64,000 nt of DNA from Paenibacillus sp. AN1007 (lineage in GTDB: Bacteria > Bacillota > Bacilli > Paenibacillales > Paenibacillaceae), in assembly GCF_040702995.1 (NCBI RefSeq), contig NZ_CP159992.1, positions 4,179,501 through 4,243,500 on the forward strand, in the 5' to 3' direction. Position 1 is the stretch's first letter; each line of letters opens with the position of its first letter. Below, piece after piece: positions 52,410 through 62,829 of the stretch. The translations under genes and the position numbers were made by a program. The notes beneath the pieces are model-generated. The model was not told where the DNA came from. It made no database searches and saw only the letters and a program-made list of their open reading frames with translations.

Positions 52410-52820
52410 TGCTGTGTTCCCTCCCAGCCTCCGGCTTCGGCTCCGGTCGGCAGTCTACCTGACATCATACGACATTTTCCTAAGTTGGATAAGTTTACTT
52501 TATTATTATTCCCATTAGTCTACTTGGTTTTTTTGCTTATCTGATACTTTACCAGTTTACAGTGCTGATCGTCAATGCTTTTATTCGAACTATTTTATGT
52601 GCTGATCAAAAAGCCAGATGCATATCAGCAGGCGTATTCGCTGCATTCGATTCATCGAAAATCGGTTCAATCCAGTTAAACATTTGTCTGTCCTCTTCTT
52701 TCATTTGACCTGTTTATGCATGCCTGTAATTCACCCGGATTTGTTTCGTTTAATGAAGTTAAGTTACAATCTATAGAGTTAAAGCCGGGAAGCTATTACA
52801 ACGCCAAGGAGTGAGTAAAG
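52410..52820. other. Divergent cysT/yjbQ regulatory region
   Basis: No gene. For cysT (minus strand) TTGACG (52570-52575) and TAAAGT (52546-52551) with 18-bp spacing are possible boxes, followed by A+T-rich TAATGGGAATAATAATAAAG where a sulfur regulator could bind. For yjbQ, TTGTTT and TACAAT (52741, 52765) with 18-bp spacing are plausible. No S-box or T-box signature was seen. Confidence 0.45.
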
Positions 52821-53222
52821 ATGTTATTTAAACAAAGCCTGTCCACCTCAGCCAGAGACGAAATGAAAGAAATTACACGGGATGTCAAACAAGTTGTGCT
52901 GAGCAGCGGCGTGCAAAACGGTACCGTGCTCATCTACTGTCCCCATACGACAGCCGGAATTGCCATTAATGAAAATGCAGACCCTGATGTAAAACATGAT
53001 GTATTGTTACGCCTGGACGAGGTCTACCCTTGGGAGCATCCTGAGTATCGTCATGCCGAAGGCAATACAGCTTCTCATCTCAAGTCGATTACCAGCGGCC
53101 CCTCACAGACTGTCATCATTCATGAAGGCAGACTGCTGCTGGGACGATGGCAGGGTATTTATTTCTGCGAGTTCGATGGACCGCGTGAACGGGAGTATTT
53201 TATCAAGATTATGCAGGGTTAG
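52821..53222 (+). CDS. yjbQ: YjbQ-family protein (UPF0047)
   Basis: Protein of 133 aa of the YjbQ/UPF0047 family, some members of which have weak thiamine-phosphate synthase activity. Family residues are visible in CPHTTAGIAINENADPDVKHD (His/Thr/Asn), EHPEYRHAEGNTASHLKS and GRLLLGRWQGIYFCEFDGPR, giving the His-rich metal-like pocket. ATG with AAGGAG ten bases upstream. Monocistronic. The true cellular role of the family is uncertain. Confidence 0.92.
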   Translation: MLFKQSLSTSARDEMKEITRDVKQVVLSSGVQNGTVLIYCPHTTAGIAINENADPDVKHDVLLRLDEVYPWEHPEYRHAEGNTASHLKSITSGPSQTVIIHEGRLLLGRWQGIYFCEFDGPREREYFIKIMQG

Positions 53223-53262
53223 ATGGGATTTAGATAAAACTTCCAAAAAAATGAAAACACAA

Positions 53263-53302
53263 ACAGGCGATCCACCCTGTAACGGGGTTTGGAATCGCCT
53301 GT
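53263..53302. terminator. Terminator-like hairpin between yjbQ and tetR
   Basis: ACAGGCGAT/ATCGCCTGT stem with a 22-nt interior. An A-rich flank on the left gives a T-rich tail on the minus strand; the plus-strand tail is weak. Confidence 0.55.
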
Positions 53303-53412
53303 CTTCGTCTTCTGCGTGTAAAGTGAATAACTTTCGCAAGATAACGTTATAAAGAATTAATGTTATGACAAATCACCGCCCTGAAGTGTAGGGGCGCAAG
53401 CGAAAGCGGCAG

Positions 53413-54015
53413 TTACTGCACGCCAGGCTGCTGGCCCAAGTTACGGCACAACACTTTAACATGAGACAGCGCAGAGGATTCGATCTCCGCGAACGTTAAA
53501 CGGTCTTGAATATAATACGATATGAATCCGTGCATAGCCAGAAACAAAGTGCGCGGCACATGCTGTATATCCTCTTCGGCACAGCCTTCTTCTTTCATGT
53601 ACTGGCGGATAATTGACGCAAACAGTTCGAAACACCTTCCCTGCTCGGTACGGCAATAGGACAACAATTCCTCGTCCCGAATCATAAACATAATCTCATA
53701 TTGATACGGGTTCTCCAGACCAAACCGAATAAACTCCATCAAAATATGCTCGACCTTGCTCACGCCGCCTGCAACCGGCCTGACCATAGCCTGCAGCAGC
53801 AGATGCCCCAAGTGGTTGAAGTCCTCTACCACAATTGCATAGAACAGCTCTGCTTTTTCCTTGAAATGATAATACAGCGACCCATGACTATAGCCCAGAT
53901 GCTGGCCGATGCTTCGCATCGATATGGCACGGTATCCTTTGGTAATAAAAAGATGCCTCGCCGCCTCCAGTATCCGCTCCCTCGACAACTCCTGTTCGAC
54001 TGCTCTTCTAGCCAT
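53413..54015 (-). CDS. TetR/AcrR-family regulator
   Basis: Repressor of 200 aa. N-terminal helix-turn-helix: ILEAARHLFITKGYRAISMR, IGQHLGYSHGSLYYHFKEKA. The ligand-binding half (VEHILMEFIRFGLENPYQYEI; FLAMHGFISYYIQDRLTF) fits the TetR_C_33-type fold. Starts five bases after the yigZ stop, with AAGGGG ten bases before its ATG, so the two are probably co-transcribed. Ligand and targets unknown. Confidence 0.92.
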   Translation of the reverse strand: MARRAVEQELSRERILEAARHLFITKGYRAISMRSIGQHLGYSHGSLYYHFKEKAELFYAIVVEDFNHLGHLLLQAMVRPVAGGVSKVEHILMEFIRFGLENPYQYEIMFMIRDEELLSYCRTEQGRCFELFASIIRQYMKEEGCAEEDIQHVPRTLFLAMHGFISYYIQDRLTFAEIESSALSHVKVLCRNLGQQPGVQ

Positions 54016-54020
54016 ATATT

Positions 54021-54653
54021 TTATTCCCCTTCAATAAAATAAAGCCGCTGTCCCTCCGTGATCCGGGATTGCCCTTGCGTCAAATCCGTGATCCAGGCAA
54101 TAAATGCCTCGGTTTCACTATCCGGCGGAAGACAAGTTAACGTAACCTTATCGGTGAAAGCCGTTTCACCTGTACGCACTTCCCGGCTTCTTAACTCGTT
54201 TTCCACTTTCCCAAGCCATGTATAATCCAGCTCTACAAATACTTCACGATGCAGCAGCTTGGTAATGGCTTCTCCTGCTTCAATGGCTGCCACAGCTCCA
54301 TCCGTATATGCACGGATAAGTCCGCCTGCCCCAAGCATGATTCCCCCAAAGTAACGTGTGACTACAATCGCTACATTCTTTAATTGCTGATTCTTGATCA
54401 CTTCAAGAATGGGTTTACCCGCGGTACCGCTTGGTTCCCCGTCATCCGACTGCTTCTGAATCTCATCCCGCTCGCCAATCATATACGCAGAGCAGTTATG
54501 TGTCGCATTCCAATGTTTTTTCTTGATATCATCAATAAAAGCAATCGCTTCCTGCTCGGTTGTGACCGGCATAATATGACCGATAAAGCGTGACTTTTTG
54601 ATCACGATCTCCAGCTGTCCCGATCCCCGAACCGTACGGTAACGTTCCATCAT
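54021..54653 (-). CDS. YigZ/IMPACT-family protein
   Basis: Protein of about 210 aa with the IMPACT N-terminal domain (KSRFIGHIMPVTTEQEAIAF, WNATHNCSAYMIG, SDDGEPSGTAGKPILEVIKN, TRYFGGIMLGAGGLIRAYTD) and a C-terminal DUF1949 ferredoxin-like domain. Corresponds to Bacillus YvyE. The open frame reaches 54722, but MMERYRTVRG at 54653 matches the usual family start. No strong Shine-Dalgarno site is visible. The molecular role is unknown; the family is linked to translation in eukaryotes. Confidence 0.9.
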   Translation of the reverse strand: MMERYRTVRGSGQLEIVIKKSRFIGHIMPVTTEQEAIAFIDDIKKKHWNATHNCSAYMIGERDEIQKQSDDGEPSGTAGKPILEVIKNQQLKNVAIVVTRYFGGIMLGAGGLIRAYTDGAVAAIEAGEAITKLLHREVFVELDYTWLGKVENELRSREVRTGETAFTDKVTLTCLPPDSETEAFIAWITDLTQGQSRITEGQRLYFIEGE

Positions 54654-54743
54654 GTTTAATCCAACTTTCTGTACATCTTCTGACGCCAACCTTCGTTGTT
54701 TCCTTATTTTCCTGAAGCTCAACTATCCGTAAATCATCCATTT

Positions 54744-54785
54744 TACAAGAAAGCAGTTCCCCGCGTGAAGCGGATGAACTGCCCT
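54744..54785 (-). terminator. Probable terminator of pgi
   Basis: Minus strand GCAGTTCATCCGC-TTCA-CGCGGGGAACTGC followed by TTTCTTGT. A second stem, CATCCGGGAA/TTCCCGGATG, lies at about 54797-54837. Confidence 0.55.
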
Positions 54786-54878
54786 GGTTAATGACATCCG
54801 GGAAACGAAATCCTGCACAGCAACGATTCCCGGATGGACTTAACAATCTTTATTTAACTATATGAGCAGAGCGTTGAA

Positions 54879-56234
54879 TTATTCGGAAAGTCTCGCTTCA
54901 AGCGCTGCTTTCTCTTCTTCAAAGCCTGGTTTGCCCAGCAGTGCAAACATGTTTTTCTTGTATGCTTCCACGCCCGGCTGGTCAAATGGATTCACACCCA
55001 GCAGATATCCGCTGATGCCGCATGCTTTTTCAAAGAAGTATACCAGATATCCGAACGAATATGGAGTCATATCTGGAATGTTCACAATCAGATTTGGAAC
55101 TTGGCCATCGGTATGTGCGAGGAGCGTTCCTTGGAATGCTTTTTTGTTAACAAAATCCATCGTTTTGCCTTCCAGGAAGTTCAGGCCATCCAGATCGTCT
55201 GCATCTGCTTCAATGGAGATATGCTCCGATACTTCAGCAACTTGAATAACGGTTTCGAAGATGTTCCGGCTGCCTTCCTGAATGAATTGACCCATAGAGT
55301 GCAGGTCTGTGGAGAAATCCACGGATGCAGGATAGATACCTTTGTAATCTTTACCTTCACTTTCACCAAAGAGCTGTTTCCACCACTCGGATACAAAGTG
55401 CAGGGACGGCTCGTAGTTTACAAGGATTTCTGTGCCTTTGCCTTTGCGATAAAGTGCGTTACGAACCGCAGCGTATTGATAAGCTTCGTTCTCAGCAACA
55501 TTCGGGTTGCTGTACTCTTTGGAAGCGTCAGCCGCGCCCTGCATCATCTCTTCGATGTTAATGCCTGCTGTTGCGATTGGCAGCAAACCTACAGCTGTAA
55601 GTACGGAATAACGTCCGCCAACATCATCCGGAATGATGAACGATTCATAACCTTCTTCATTCGCCAGTTTTTTGAGTGCTCCGCGCTCTTTGTCTGTTGT
55701 TGCATAGATGCGTTTGCGAGCTTCCTCTTTACCGTATTTTTTCTCCAGAGCTGCACGGAAAATACGGAATGCAATAGCCGGTTCCGTTGTTGTACCGGAT
55801 TTGGAGATGACATTTACGGAGAAGTCTTTTCCTTCTACCAGATCAAGCAAATGTGTTACGTACGTGGAGCTGATGTTGTTACCTGCAAAATAGATCTCAG
55901 GTGTTTTGCGTTTGTCTTTTGGCAAATTGTTGTAGAAGGAGTGTGTCAGCATTTCGATTGCGGCGCGTGCACCCAGGTAAGATCCGCCGATACCAATAAC
56001 GATCAGCACTTCGGAATCGCTTTGGATTTTGGCAGCCGCTTTTTGAATGCGGGCAAATTCTTCTTTATCGTACGCTGTTGGCAGGTCGATCCATCCCAGA
56101 TAGTCGGAACCTGTTCCTGTACCGTTGTGAAGCTGCTCGTGAGCCAAACGGATTGGTTCAGCGAAATAATCTACTTCGTGCTGATTCACAAATTGCAATG
56201 CTGTGCTATAGTCAAATGTCACTTTTTTTGCCAT
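54879..56234 (-). CDS. pgi: Glucose-6-phosphate isomerase
   Basis: Glycolytic isomerase of 451 aa, the usual Bacillota length. Sugar-phosphate site: [34 protein letters not shown] and [15 protein letters not shown] with the catalytic Glu. The catalytic His region is [21 protein letters not shown], and the Lys lies near the end in [20 protein letters not shown] is 11 bases before the ATG. Single-gene unit next to ppnP and tkt, linking glycolysis with the pentose phosphate pathway. Confidence 0.97.
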   Translation of the reverse strand: MAKKVTFDYSTALQFVNQHEVDYFAEPIRLAHEQLHNGTGTGSDYLGWIDLPTAYDKEEFARIQKAAAKIQSDSEVLIVIGIGGSYLGARAAIEMLTHSFYNNLPKDKRKTPEIYFAGNNISSTYVTHLLDLVEGKDFSVNVISKSGTTTEPAIAFRIFRAALEKKYGKEEARKRIYATTDKERGALKKLANEEGYESFIIPDDVGGRYSVLTAVGLLPIATAGINIEEMMQGAADASKEYSNPNVAENEAYQYAAVRNALYRKGKGTEILVNYEPSLHFVSEWWKQLFGESEGKDYKGIYPASVDFSTDLHSMGQFIQEGSRNIFETVIQVAEVSEHISIEADADDLDGLNFLEGKTMDFVNKKAFQGTLLAHTDGQVPNLIVNIPDMTPYSFGYLVYFFEKACGISGYLLGVNPFDQPGVEAYKKNMFALLGKPGFEEEKAALEARLSE

Positions 56235-56417
56235 GATCTCAAAAACCTCCTGATATCGGTATAATATTTCCGGTTTCGATACTAAACAACTTAGCCTAAG
56301 GATACTTCAAATCCACCGGGCTGACAAGCTCGCAGCACGAACTTCGTCGTTAACAGTCAAGAAGCAAAAAGGGCAAACCGAATCCGCAGGGCCGCGGTTC
56401 AGGTTCCCCTTCTTGTG

Positions 56418-56735
56418 TTATTCCGCCGGGTACGAGCAGACGTAGTCGGTAACGCTGCGTATCTCCAGTTTGAATTTGGATTCGGCAGGCACGTGGAATG
56501 TCGCTTGGCCTTGAATCTCCTGCCACTCTTCTTTACCAGGAAGCAGTACTCTCAGGTCTCCAGATAGAATCTCCATGATTTCACGGGAGTCCGTACCGAA
56601 TTCATAACTCCCTGGAAGCATGATGCCCAGCGTCACTTTGCTGCCATCTCCCAAAATAACTGTTCTGCTGGTTACCTGACCATCATAATAAATGTTGGCC
56701 TCTTTCACTACACTGACTTGATCAAATTGTGACAT
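56418..56735 (-). CDS. ppnP: Pyrimidine/purine nucleoside phosphorylase
   Basis: Small cupin-like phosphorylase of 105 aa (DUF1255/YaiE family), which splits nucleosides with phosphate. Family segments: FDQVSVVKEANIYYDGQVTS, GIMLPGSYEFGTDSREIMEI, LSGDLRVLLPG, FHVPAESKFKLEI. ATG 56735 has AGGGGAG nine bases upstream. The open frame to 56867 has no such site. Lies 170 bp after tkt in the same direction. Confidence 0.92.
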   Translation of the reverse strand: MSQFDQVSVVKEANIYYDGQVTSRTVILGDGSKVTLGIMLPGSYEFGTDSREIMEILSGDLRVLLPGKEEWQEIQGQATFHVPAESKFKLEIRSVTDYVCSYPAE

Positions 56736-56908
56736 GCGTACCCGCTCCCCTGAAGTTAATGAAAACAATAGGCAATACAGCTTAGGGCGACATGCTGCCC
56801 TAATACTGCGGAAATAACAACTGTCATGAGCCTGAACCGCCGTAAGCCGTTCCGCCCATGACAGCATCTGTAAAGCTATACCTTATATGAACTCTTGAAG
56901 CACAGCTT

Positions 56909-58951
56909 TTACAGCAGTGCTTTTACGCGGCTAACTACGTTATCCACAGTAAAGCCATACTCCTGGATTACACGGTCGCCAGGCGCGGAAGCACCAAATG
57001 TGCTGATTCCGAGAATGTCGCCTTGATCTCCAACATATTTTTCCCAGCCCATCGGGTGAGCCATTTCGATCGCAAGACGAGCTTTAACATCCGGAAGAAG
57101 AACGGACTCTTTGTAAGCTTTGTCTTGTTTCTCGAACAGATCCCAGCTTGGCATGCTGATAACGCGAACTTGAATGCCCTGCTCAGCAAGTGCTGCTTGA
57201 GCTTTAACAGCCAGCTGCACTTCAGAACCTGTAGCAATGATTTGTGCTGCCGGTTTGCCGTCTTTGGCATCGGACACCACGTAAGCACCACGTTTTACGT
57301 TCTCACGCGCACCTTCTACCGTCCCTTCAAGGATCGGCAAGTTTTGACGAGTCAGCACTAAGGCAACCGGGTTGCTCTTGTTCTCAAGCGCGTAAGCCCA
57401 AGCTGCTGAAGTCTCGTTACCGTCAGCCGGACGAATTACCGTCAGATTCGGGATGATGCGCAGGGATGCCAATTGCTCGATTGGTTCGTGCGTAGGTCCA
57501 TCTTCACCAACAGCGATACTGTCGTGAGTCAGGACATACGTCACTGGCAGGCTCATCAGGGCAGCCAGACGAACAGCTGGGCGCAGGTAGTCGGTAAATA
57601 CGAAGAACGTACCGCCGAATACTTTCACACCGCTGTGCAGCGCCATACCGTTCATCGCTCCAGCCATACCAAACTCACGGATACCGAAGTAGATGTTACG
57701 TCCGGCGTAGTCTTCTGGAGAGAAGTTGGTCAGGTTGTTCAAGTGAGTCATTGTGGAGCTTTCCAGGTCAGCTGAACCACCTGTCAAATGAGGCACGTTG
57801 TGCGCCAGACCGTTCAATGCGTTACCGGATGCTACACGCGTAGACAACGCTTTGTCCGCTGCTGCATATTTAGGCAGATCACGATCCCAGCCCTCTGGAA
57901 GGTCGCCGTTAATTGCTGTTTCGAACTGAGCAGCCAGTTCAGGGTATGCTTTTTTGTACTCAGCAAACTGCTCGTCCCAAGCTTTGTTTGCAGCGATACC
58001 TTTTTCTTTTACTTGAGCAAAGTGATCGCGTACTTCAGCCGGTACGTGGAAGTTTTCTTCGTATACCCATTTATAATATTCTTTGGTCAGTTTAGCTTCT
58101 TCTGCACCTAGTGGAGATCCGTGAGTACCGCCGTGGCCGCCTTTACCTTGTTTGTTCGGGCTGCCGTAACCAATAACGGTTTTCACTTCGATCAATGTAG
58201 GACGCGATGTGTCCGCTTGACCTTCTTTGATTGCTTTTTCAATTGCAGGCAGATCGTTACCGTCTTCAACGCGCAGCACCTGCCAGCCATATGCGTCAAA
58301 GCGTTTTGCAATGCTTTCGGAAGAAGACAGATCCAGTTTGCCATCCAGCGTAATGTCGTTGGAATCAAACAGCATGATCAGTTTGCCAAGGCCCAGACGT
58401 CCAGCCAGGGAAGCAGATTCATGGGATACGCCTTCCATCAGGTCTCCATCACCGCAGATTGCATATGTGTAGTGATCAACAACGTTGAATTGATCTTTGT
58501 TGTAAGTTGCGCCCAGCTGAGCTTCAGCCATCGCCATACCAACTGCCATTGCAATACCTTGCCCCAGTGGTCCGGTAGTTGCATCAACACCAGCTGTATG
58601 TCCGAATTCCGGGTGACCCGGAGTTTTGCTTCCCCATTGACGGAATTGCTTCAATTCTTCCATCGGAAGATCGTAGCCGCTCAGGTGCAGCAAGCTGTAC
58701 AGAAGCATGGAGCCATGTCCTGCGGACAGCACAAAGCGGTCCCGGTTAATCCAAGTCGGGTGGTCCGGGTTATGAGTCATCGTTTTTGCAAAAAGCTGGT
58801 ACCCCATTGGAGCAGAGCCCATCGGCATACCCGGGTGTCCGGAGTTTGCCTTCTCAATTGCATCAATCGCCAAAGTACGTACGGTTGTAATCGACAGGTT
58901 GTCGATTGTAGTGTTCTCGTCCTTTTGAATCGCTTCGTTCTTGTCAGTCAT
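56909..58951 (-). CDS. tkt: Transketolase
   Basis: Thiamine-diphosphate enzyme of the non-oxidative pentose phosphate pathway, 680 aa. ThDP domain: [36 protein letters not shown] and SNDITLDG (metal-binding GDG...N motif). Pyr domain: [20 protein letters not shown] with the catalytic Glu, and [21 protein letters not shown]-terminal domain ends SRVKALL. Full length, with promoter at 59006-59034. Monocistronic or co-transcribed with ppnP. Confidence 0.97.
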   Translation of the reverse strand: MTDKNEAIQKDENTTIDNLSITTVRTLAIDAIEKANSGHPGMPMGSAPMGYQLFAKTMTHNPDHPTWINRDRFVLSAGHGSMLLYSLLHLSGYDLPMEELKQFRQWGSKTPGHPEFGHTAGVDATTGPLGQGIAMAVGMAMAEAQLGATYNKDQFNVVDHYTYAICGDGDLMEGVSHESASLAGRLGLGKLIMLFDSNDITLDGKLDLSSSESIAKRFDAYGWQVLRVEDGNDLPAIEKAIKEGQADTSRPTLIEVKTVIGYGSPNKQGKGGHGGTHGSPLGAEEAKLTKEYYKWVYEENFHVPAEVRDHFAQVKEKGIAANKAWDEQFAEYKKAYPELAAQFETAINGDLPEGWDRDLPKYAAADKALSTRVASGNALNGLAHNVPHLTGGSADLESSTMTHLNNLTNFSPEDYAGRNIYFGIREFGMAGAMNGMALHSGVKVFGGTFFVFTDYLRPAVRLAALMSLPVTYVLTHDSIAVGEDGPTHEPIEQLASLRIIPNLTVIRPADGNETSAAWAYALENKSNPVALVLTRQNLPILEGTVEGARENVKRGAYVVSDAKDGKPAAQIIATGSEVQLAVKAQAALAEQGIQVRVISMPSWDLFEKQDKAYKESVLLPDVKARLAIEMAHPMGWEKYVGDQGDILGISTFGASAPGDRVIQEYGFTVDNVVSRVKALL

Positions 58952-59005
58952 GGTTTGTCCTCCTCATGTCTTTAGATAAGTCGGGTGCGCAAGCGAGTCC
59001 CTCTC

Positions 59006-59034
59006 ATCATACAAGCAAACCGCATAAACAATAA
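59006..59034 (-). promoter_or_regulatory. Promoter of tkt
   Basis: Minus strand TTATTG-N17-TATGAT, about 55 bp upstream of the tkt start codon. The remaining gap to 59386 shows no further recognisable feature. Confidence 0.7.
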
Positions 59035-59386
59035 GTGAATCCGCTTGAATGTTTCATTTTGACTTATTCACTTTTGTATTGTATCACTTGGCGTGAAGCT
59101 TTTCCATAACCTTCTTTTAGAAAGTTACGGAAAATTGTGCTGATTCCTGGGTGAACCTTGCTAATCCATCGGATGAAGTATAACCTTTAACTCAAAATCC
59201 ATACCCTTTGCAGCAGGAAAAGCGAAATTTGTACGTGATCCCCACTGCTCGATTCAGAAACAATGCAGGTGGTTTATTTTCAAATAGAATGAAACGCTCA
59301 GGGCTTCTTTACGGCTTCTTTCGATTTATAACAGTAAATCAGCCACAGCATACTTTTAACGTTTATTCCCAGGGAGGGCCCCTATT

Positions 59387-59866
59387 ATGTCAGATACAGC
59401 GCAGCACCCGTCGAATGCATCAAAATCATCATTACCCTGGTTATCCGGGATCGTAACCGGATTCGTCAGCGGATTTGTTCTGGGCTTCTTTCTCAAAGCT
59501 GTACAGGCATTAACCGGTGAAAACGTGTATACCCTGCTGCTTAATATTGATTTTATGCCGGGTCTTCCTCCCCGCCTGCCGGAATGGATCGAATTCGCCC
59601 TGCACCTTGCTGTTTCTGCTGCCATCGGTGTTTTTTATATGTGGTGGATTAAACGTTCCGGCCACCCCATCTGCCGGGGAATCATACTCGGTGGCGTTTC
59701 CTCCCTTCTGTACATTCCCTTGTCGCCGTTATCTCCGCGTGTTCCAGACCTGAATGACATGGGGGCCATCCTATACTGGGCAGCTGGTCATCTGCTGTTT
59801 GGTGCAGTGCTTGGTCTGTGCGGAAAATATGTGCAGGCCAAAAAGCGGCATCCGGTTCATCAGTGA
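59387..59866 (+). CDS. Four-helix membrane protein of unknown function
   Basis: Unrecognised 159-aa protein with hydrophobic segments WLSGIVTGFVSGFVLGFFL (about residues 19-37), FALHLAVSAAIGVFYMWW (65-82), GIILGGVSSLLYIPL (92-106) and ILYWAAGHLLFGAVLGLCG (127-145), a short acidic segment, and a basic tail. The Gly-rich first helix and the paired layout resemble YagU-like or YqhR-like small membrane proteins, but I cannot assign a family. The gene begins 12 bases after GGGAGGG. Convergent with purU. Confidence 0.75.
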   Translation: MSDTAQHPSNASKSSLPWLSGIVTGFVSGFVLGFFLKAVQALTGENVYTLLLNIDFMPGLPPRLPEWIEFALHLAVSAAIGVFYMWWIKRSGHPICRGIILGGVSSLLYIPLSPLSPRVPDLNDMGAILYWAAGHLLFGAVLGLCGKYVQAKKRHPVHQ

Positions 59867-59949
59867 ACCAGCGCCGCTTTTTGGGCTTGATTGTTTATCA
59901 TTCTCTTGCGAGGTTACGGATCAACCTTGCACAGTATTAAAGCGTCAAT

Positions 59950-60843
59950 TTAAAACACAACCGTTTTATTTTCATGAACAAGTACACGGTCCTCTACATG
60001 CCATTTCACAGCACGTGCAAGAACAACACGCTCAATGGTACGTCCAATCCGTTTCAATTCCGTCACGTCATCCCCATGGCTTACACGCTGCACGTCCTGC
60101 TCGATAATTGGACCTCCATCCAGCTCTTCGGTTACATAATGCGCCGTTGCCCCAATGATCTTCACACCGCGGTTATAGGCCTGAGCGTACGGTTTACCGC
60201 CGACAAAAGCAGGCAGGAACGAATGATGAATATTGATAATACGGTTGCGATAATGTTCAATGAACATCGGAGAAATGATCTGCATATAACGTGCGAGAAT
60301 AATCACATCAACATCACTGCCGATCACTTCAAGCTGACGCTGCTCCGCTTCTTTTTTCGTATCCGCCGTAACCGGAATATGATGGTACGGGATACCAAAC
60401 GACTCCACATAATCCTTCATGTCCAGATGGTTGCTGACGACAAGCGCAATATCGGCATCCAGATCACCAGCCTGCCACTGCCACAGCAGCTCTACCAGAC
60501 AGTGATCCTCTTTCGATACAAAGATAGCCAGTCTTTTTTTGCGGCTGACCGCCGAAAGCGACCATTCCATTTTGAATCGCGCTGCGACTTCAGCAAAGTC
60601 TGCTTCGAGCTCTGCCAGATTGCTCTCCAGCTGCGGAAGATCAAATTCGATCCGCATAAAGAACATGCCGCCTGCCGGGTCCATTGTATATTGGTCAGAC
60701 TGTACAATGTTAGCACCGTGCTGGTGCAAAAAGTGCGATACCGCTGCAACAATTCCCGGGCCATCCGGACAGGAAATGAGCATACGTGCTCGATTGGCAC
60801 GATTCAGATCTTCAGGTCGTTTTTGTTTAGCATGAATCTCCAT
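59950..60843 (-). CDS. purU: Formyltetrahydrofolate deformylase
   Basis: Hydrolyses 10-formyl-THF to formate and THF, balancing one-carbon pools; 297 aa. N-terminal ACT domain (ARMLISCPDGPGIVAAVSHF, GANIVQSDQYTMD), then the formyl-transferase fold with KKRLAIFVSKEDHCLVELLW, VIILARYMQIIS, the catalytic Asn/His in INIHHSFLPAFVGGKPYAQ and the Asp in HYVTEELDGGPIIEQDVQ. AAGGAGG lies 12 bases before the ATG. Distance to nfo is 70 bp; they may share a transcript. Confidence 0.96.
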   Translation of the reverse strand: MEIHAKQKRPEDLNRANRARMLISCPDGPGIVAAVSHFLHQHGANIVQSDQYTMDPAGGMFFMRIEFDLPQLESNLAELEADFAEVAARFKMEWSLSAVSRKKRLAIFVSKEDHCLVELLWQWQAGDLDADIALVVSNHLDMKDYVESFGIPYHHIPVTADTKKEAEQRQLEVIGSDVDVIILARYMQIISPMFIEHYRNRIINIHHSFLPAFVGGKPYAQAYNRGVKIIGATAHYVTEELDGGPIIEQDVQRVSHGDDVTELKRIGRTIERVVLARAVKWHVEDRVLVHENKTVVF

Positions 60844-60913
60844 CAGGTTAATCTTCCTCCTTCAATTTAGGCCAACCAGACTTGCAAGGTATATCAAGCC
60901 GGGCCTGCAGGGG

Positions 60914-62020
60914 TTACCCTGCAAGCCAAGCAATCAAACGGTGATTAATTTGTTCTTCATTCAGATTAGGGAACAGCTCCGCTTCAATGACCATGTCATA
61001 CAAGCGTTCCAGCGGTTCACGCGGATCGGCTTTTTTGGCTTTGGCATCATTTTTGAGCAGTGTCCATACATCAAGCACATAAGCACGGGAATCCAGTTCC
61101 TTCCCTTTGAAGAAGTGCTGCAGCTGTTCCACCTCGTTCAGGAACTCCTGACCGAATCGGCCTTCTACATCCCCACGCAGCAGCGCAATTTCGATTTCAT
61201 ACATTGGACGCTGGGTTTTGGCATCCTTACCAATCCAAGGCGTCTCCAGAATGAATGGACGATCGCTTAATTTTTCATGATTTACAATGCGATTAATCGC
61301 TTCGAAACCGATCCAGCCAGAACCAATCGGTGTGTGACGGTCTTTGCGCGCACCTGCAGCGTTTTTACTGTCGTTAATATGCATGACGGCAATACGTTCA
61401 AGCCCGACTGTACGATCAAACTGATCCAGTACACCGTCCAGATCATTGACGATATCATAACCCGCATCATGAATGTGACATGTATCCATACACACAGTCA
61501 GACGCTCGTTATGTGTTACCTTCTCTATGATCTGTGCAATTTCTTCAAAACTGCGTCCCATTTCGGTCCCTTTACCTGCCATCGTTTCCAGCGCAATGTT
61601 CACATCTGTTTCCTGAATGCCATCCAGCACTTCATTTAACCCCTGCGCAATGCGCTCAATACCGTAATGTGCATCCTTGTCCGTAAATGCACCCGGATGC
61701 AGCACAATGTTTTTCACACCAATGGCATGTGTACGGCGAATTTCCTCCTGAAGGAAATCCACAGCCAGTCTGTAGGTGCTGTCCTTGTAAGAACCCAGAT
61801 TAATGATGTAAGGCGCGTGGACGACAATTTCCTCGAATCCGCCTGCCTGCATGGCCAGCTTGCCTTCCTCGATAAACATCGATTCAATAGGCTTGCGGCG
61901 TGTATTCTGCGGTGCACCCGTATATATCATAAACGAAGTGGATCCGTACGAGGACGCTTCCTTCGCTGCACTCAATAATCCCTTGTCCGAAAAGGACACG
62001 TGGGAGCCAATTTTCAGCAT
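60914..62020 (-). CDS. nfo: Endonuclease IV with C-terminal extension
   Basis: AP endonuclease of base-excision repair, 368 aa against about 280-300 in most relatives. TIM-barrel metal ligands are visible: [29 protein letters not shown] (Glu), [13 protein letters not shown] (Asp, His), [17 protein letters not shown], and LETPW. The last 70 or so residues ([38 protein letters not shown]) are an added helical domain. ATG 62020 has GGGGG seven bases upstream; the preceding ATG is closer than optimal. Confidence 0.93.
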   Translation of the reverse strand: MLKIGSHVSFSDKGLLSAAKEASSYGSTSFMIYTGAPQNTRRKPIESMFIEEGKLAMQAGGFEEIVVHAPYIINLGSYKDSTYRLAVDFLQEEIRRTHAIGVKNIVLHPGAFTDKDAHYGIERIAQGLNEVLDGIQETDVNIALETMAGKGTEMGRSFEEIAQIIEKVTHNERLTVCMDTCHIHDAGYDIVNDLDGVLDQFDRTVGLERIAVMHINDSKNAAGARKDRHTPIGSGWIGFEAINRIVNHEKLSDRPFILETPWIGKDAKTQRPMYEIEIALLRGDVEGRFGQEFLNEVEQLQHFFKGKELDSRAYVLDVWTLLKNDAKAKKADPREPLERLYDMVIEAELFPNLNEEQINHRLIAWLAG

Positions 62021-62188
62021 CATTTATCCCCCTTTTTCTGAATTATCCCTTATCATAACGCGATTATCGAAATAAATCTAGAAATGAGCTATAATTCGGA
62101 TGAGAGGCTTTTTTTGGCAGCTGATTGCCAAACATGGGACGGCATTTTCAGGATGCCGTAAAAATCAATAAACCGAGGTGACTCCGTA

Positions 62189-62656
62189 ATGATTTCTAAT
62201 GCCTACACCCAGCTTTTAACGAACAGTTCTCCCAGCAACTGGTTTATGAATACGATCGCTTTCTGGACCTTTGTGCTGCTTGGCAGCATGTGTATAGGTG
62301 GATTTTTTATGATGCGTAAATTCCTTAAGGTACTCCCTAAGGCCGATGGAAAGTCAAAACTGGATTGGCAGAACTATTGGGTGGAGACGAGCCGTCATCT
62401 GTGGACAGATGAAGCCAAGGCTTTCCTCGATCAGCTTGTTGAGCCTGTGCCGGGCCCTTTTCGCGACATTGCCAAACATTCCATTGCTGCCGAGATCGGG
62501 AAAATTGCAGTGGAGGATAATGCATCTGAAGTCTCCAGAGATCACTGCATTAAGGGGTATATCATTGCAACACCCAAGCGGGATAACAAATTCCTGGTGA
62601 AGTTCCTGGAGAAAAACAAAATCGACTACACTCCCTATCGCCACTTGATGAAATAA
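62189..62656 (+). CDS. DUF2621-family membrane-anchored protein
   Basis: Protein of 155 aa. One N-terminal membrane helix (NTIAFWTFVLLGSMCIGGFF, about residues 19-38), then a conserved cytoplasmic part: MMRKFLKVLPKADGKSKLDW, ETSRHLWTDEAKAFLDQLV, VPGPFRDIAKHSIAAEIGKI and the C-terminal GYIIATPKRDNKFLVKFLEK, matching the Bacillota DUF2621 pattern. GAGGTGA precedes the ATG. An ACGGCAT/ATGCCGT hairpin lies just upstream (62140-62160). Function unknown; ends at the terminator at 62752-62805. Confidence 0.85.
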   Translation: MISNAYTQLLTNSSPSNWFMNTIAFWTFVLLGSMCIGGFFMMRKFLKVLPKADGKSKLDWQNYWVETSRHLWTDEAKAFLDQLVEPVPGPFRDIAKHSIAAEIGKIAVEDNASEVSRDHCIKGYIIATPKRDNKFLVKFLEKNKIDYTPYRHLMK

Positions 62657-62751
62657 TCATTCGATGTATTATACAGTATGAACTGGTTGGGAAATAAAAC
62701 AGTCCAGCTTCGTTAGAAGGGCCACCATTTTGGTTAAATTAAACACATATT

Positions 62752-62805
62752 AGCTCCGCCTGGTAAGCCTTCTTCGCACATTCAACTTACCCTGCGGGGC
62801 TTTTT
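62752..62805 (+). terminator. Intrinsic terminator after the DUF2621 gene
   Basis: AGCTCCGC/GCGGGGCT outer and GGTAAG/CTTACC inner arms, then TTTTT. Confidence 0.75.
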
Positions 62806-62829
62806 GACCCATTAGAGAGGATGTTCAAT

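Noticed and set aside
55101-56264. A 387-codon open frame opposite pgi.
   Set aside because: Cys/Phe-rich antisense shadow of a clearly conserved gene; no signal of its own.
58121-58975. A 284-codon open frame opposite tkt.
   Set aside because: Antisense shadow of a conserved gene with skewed composition.
59974-60870. A 298-codon open frame opposite purU.
   Set aside because: Antisense shadow; the minus-strand product has complete family motifs.
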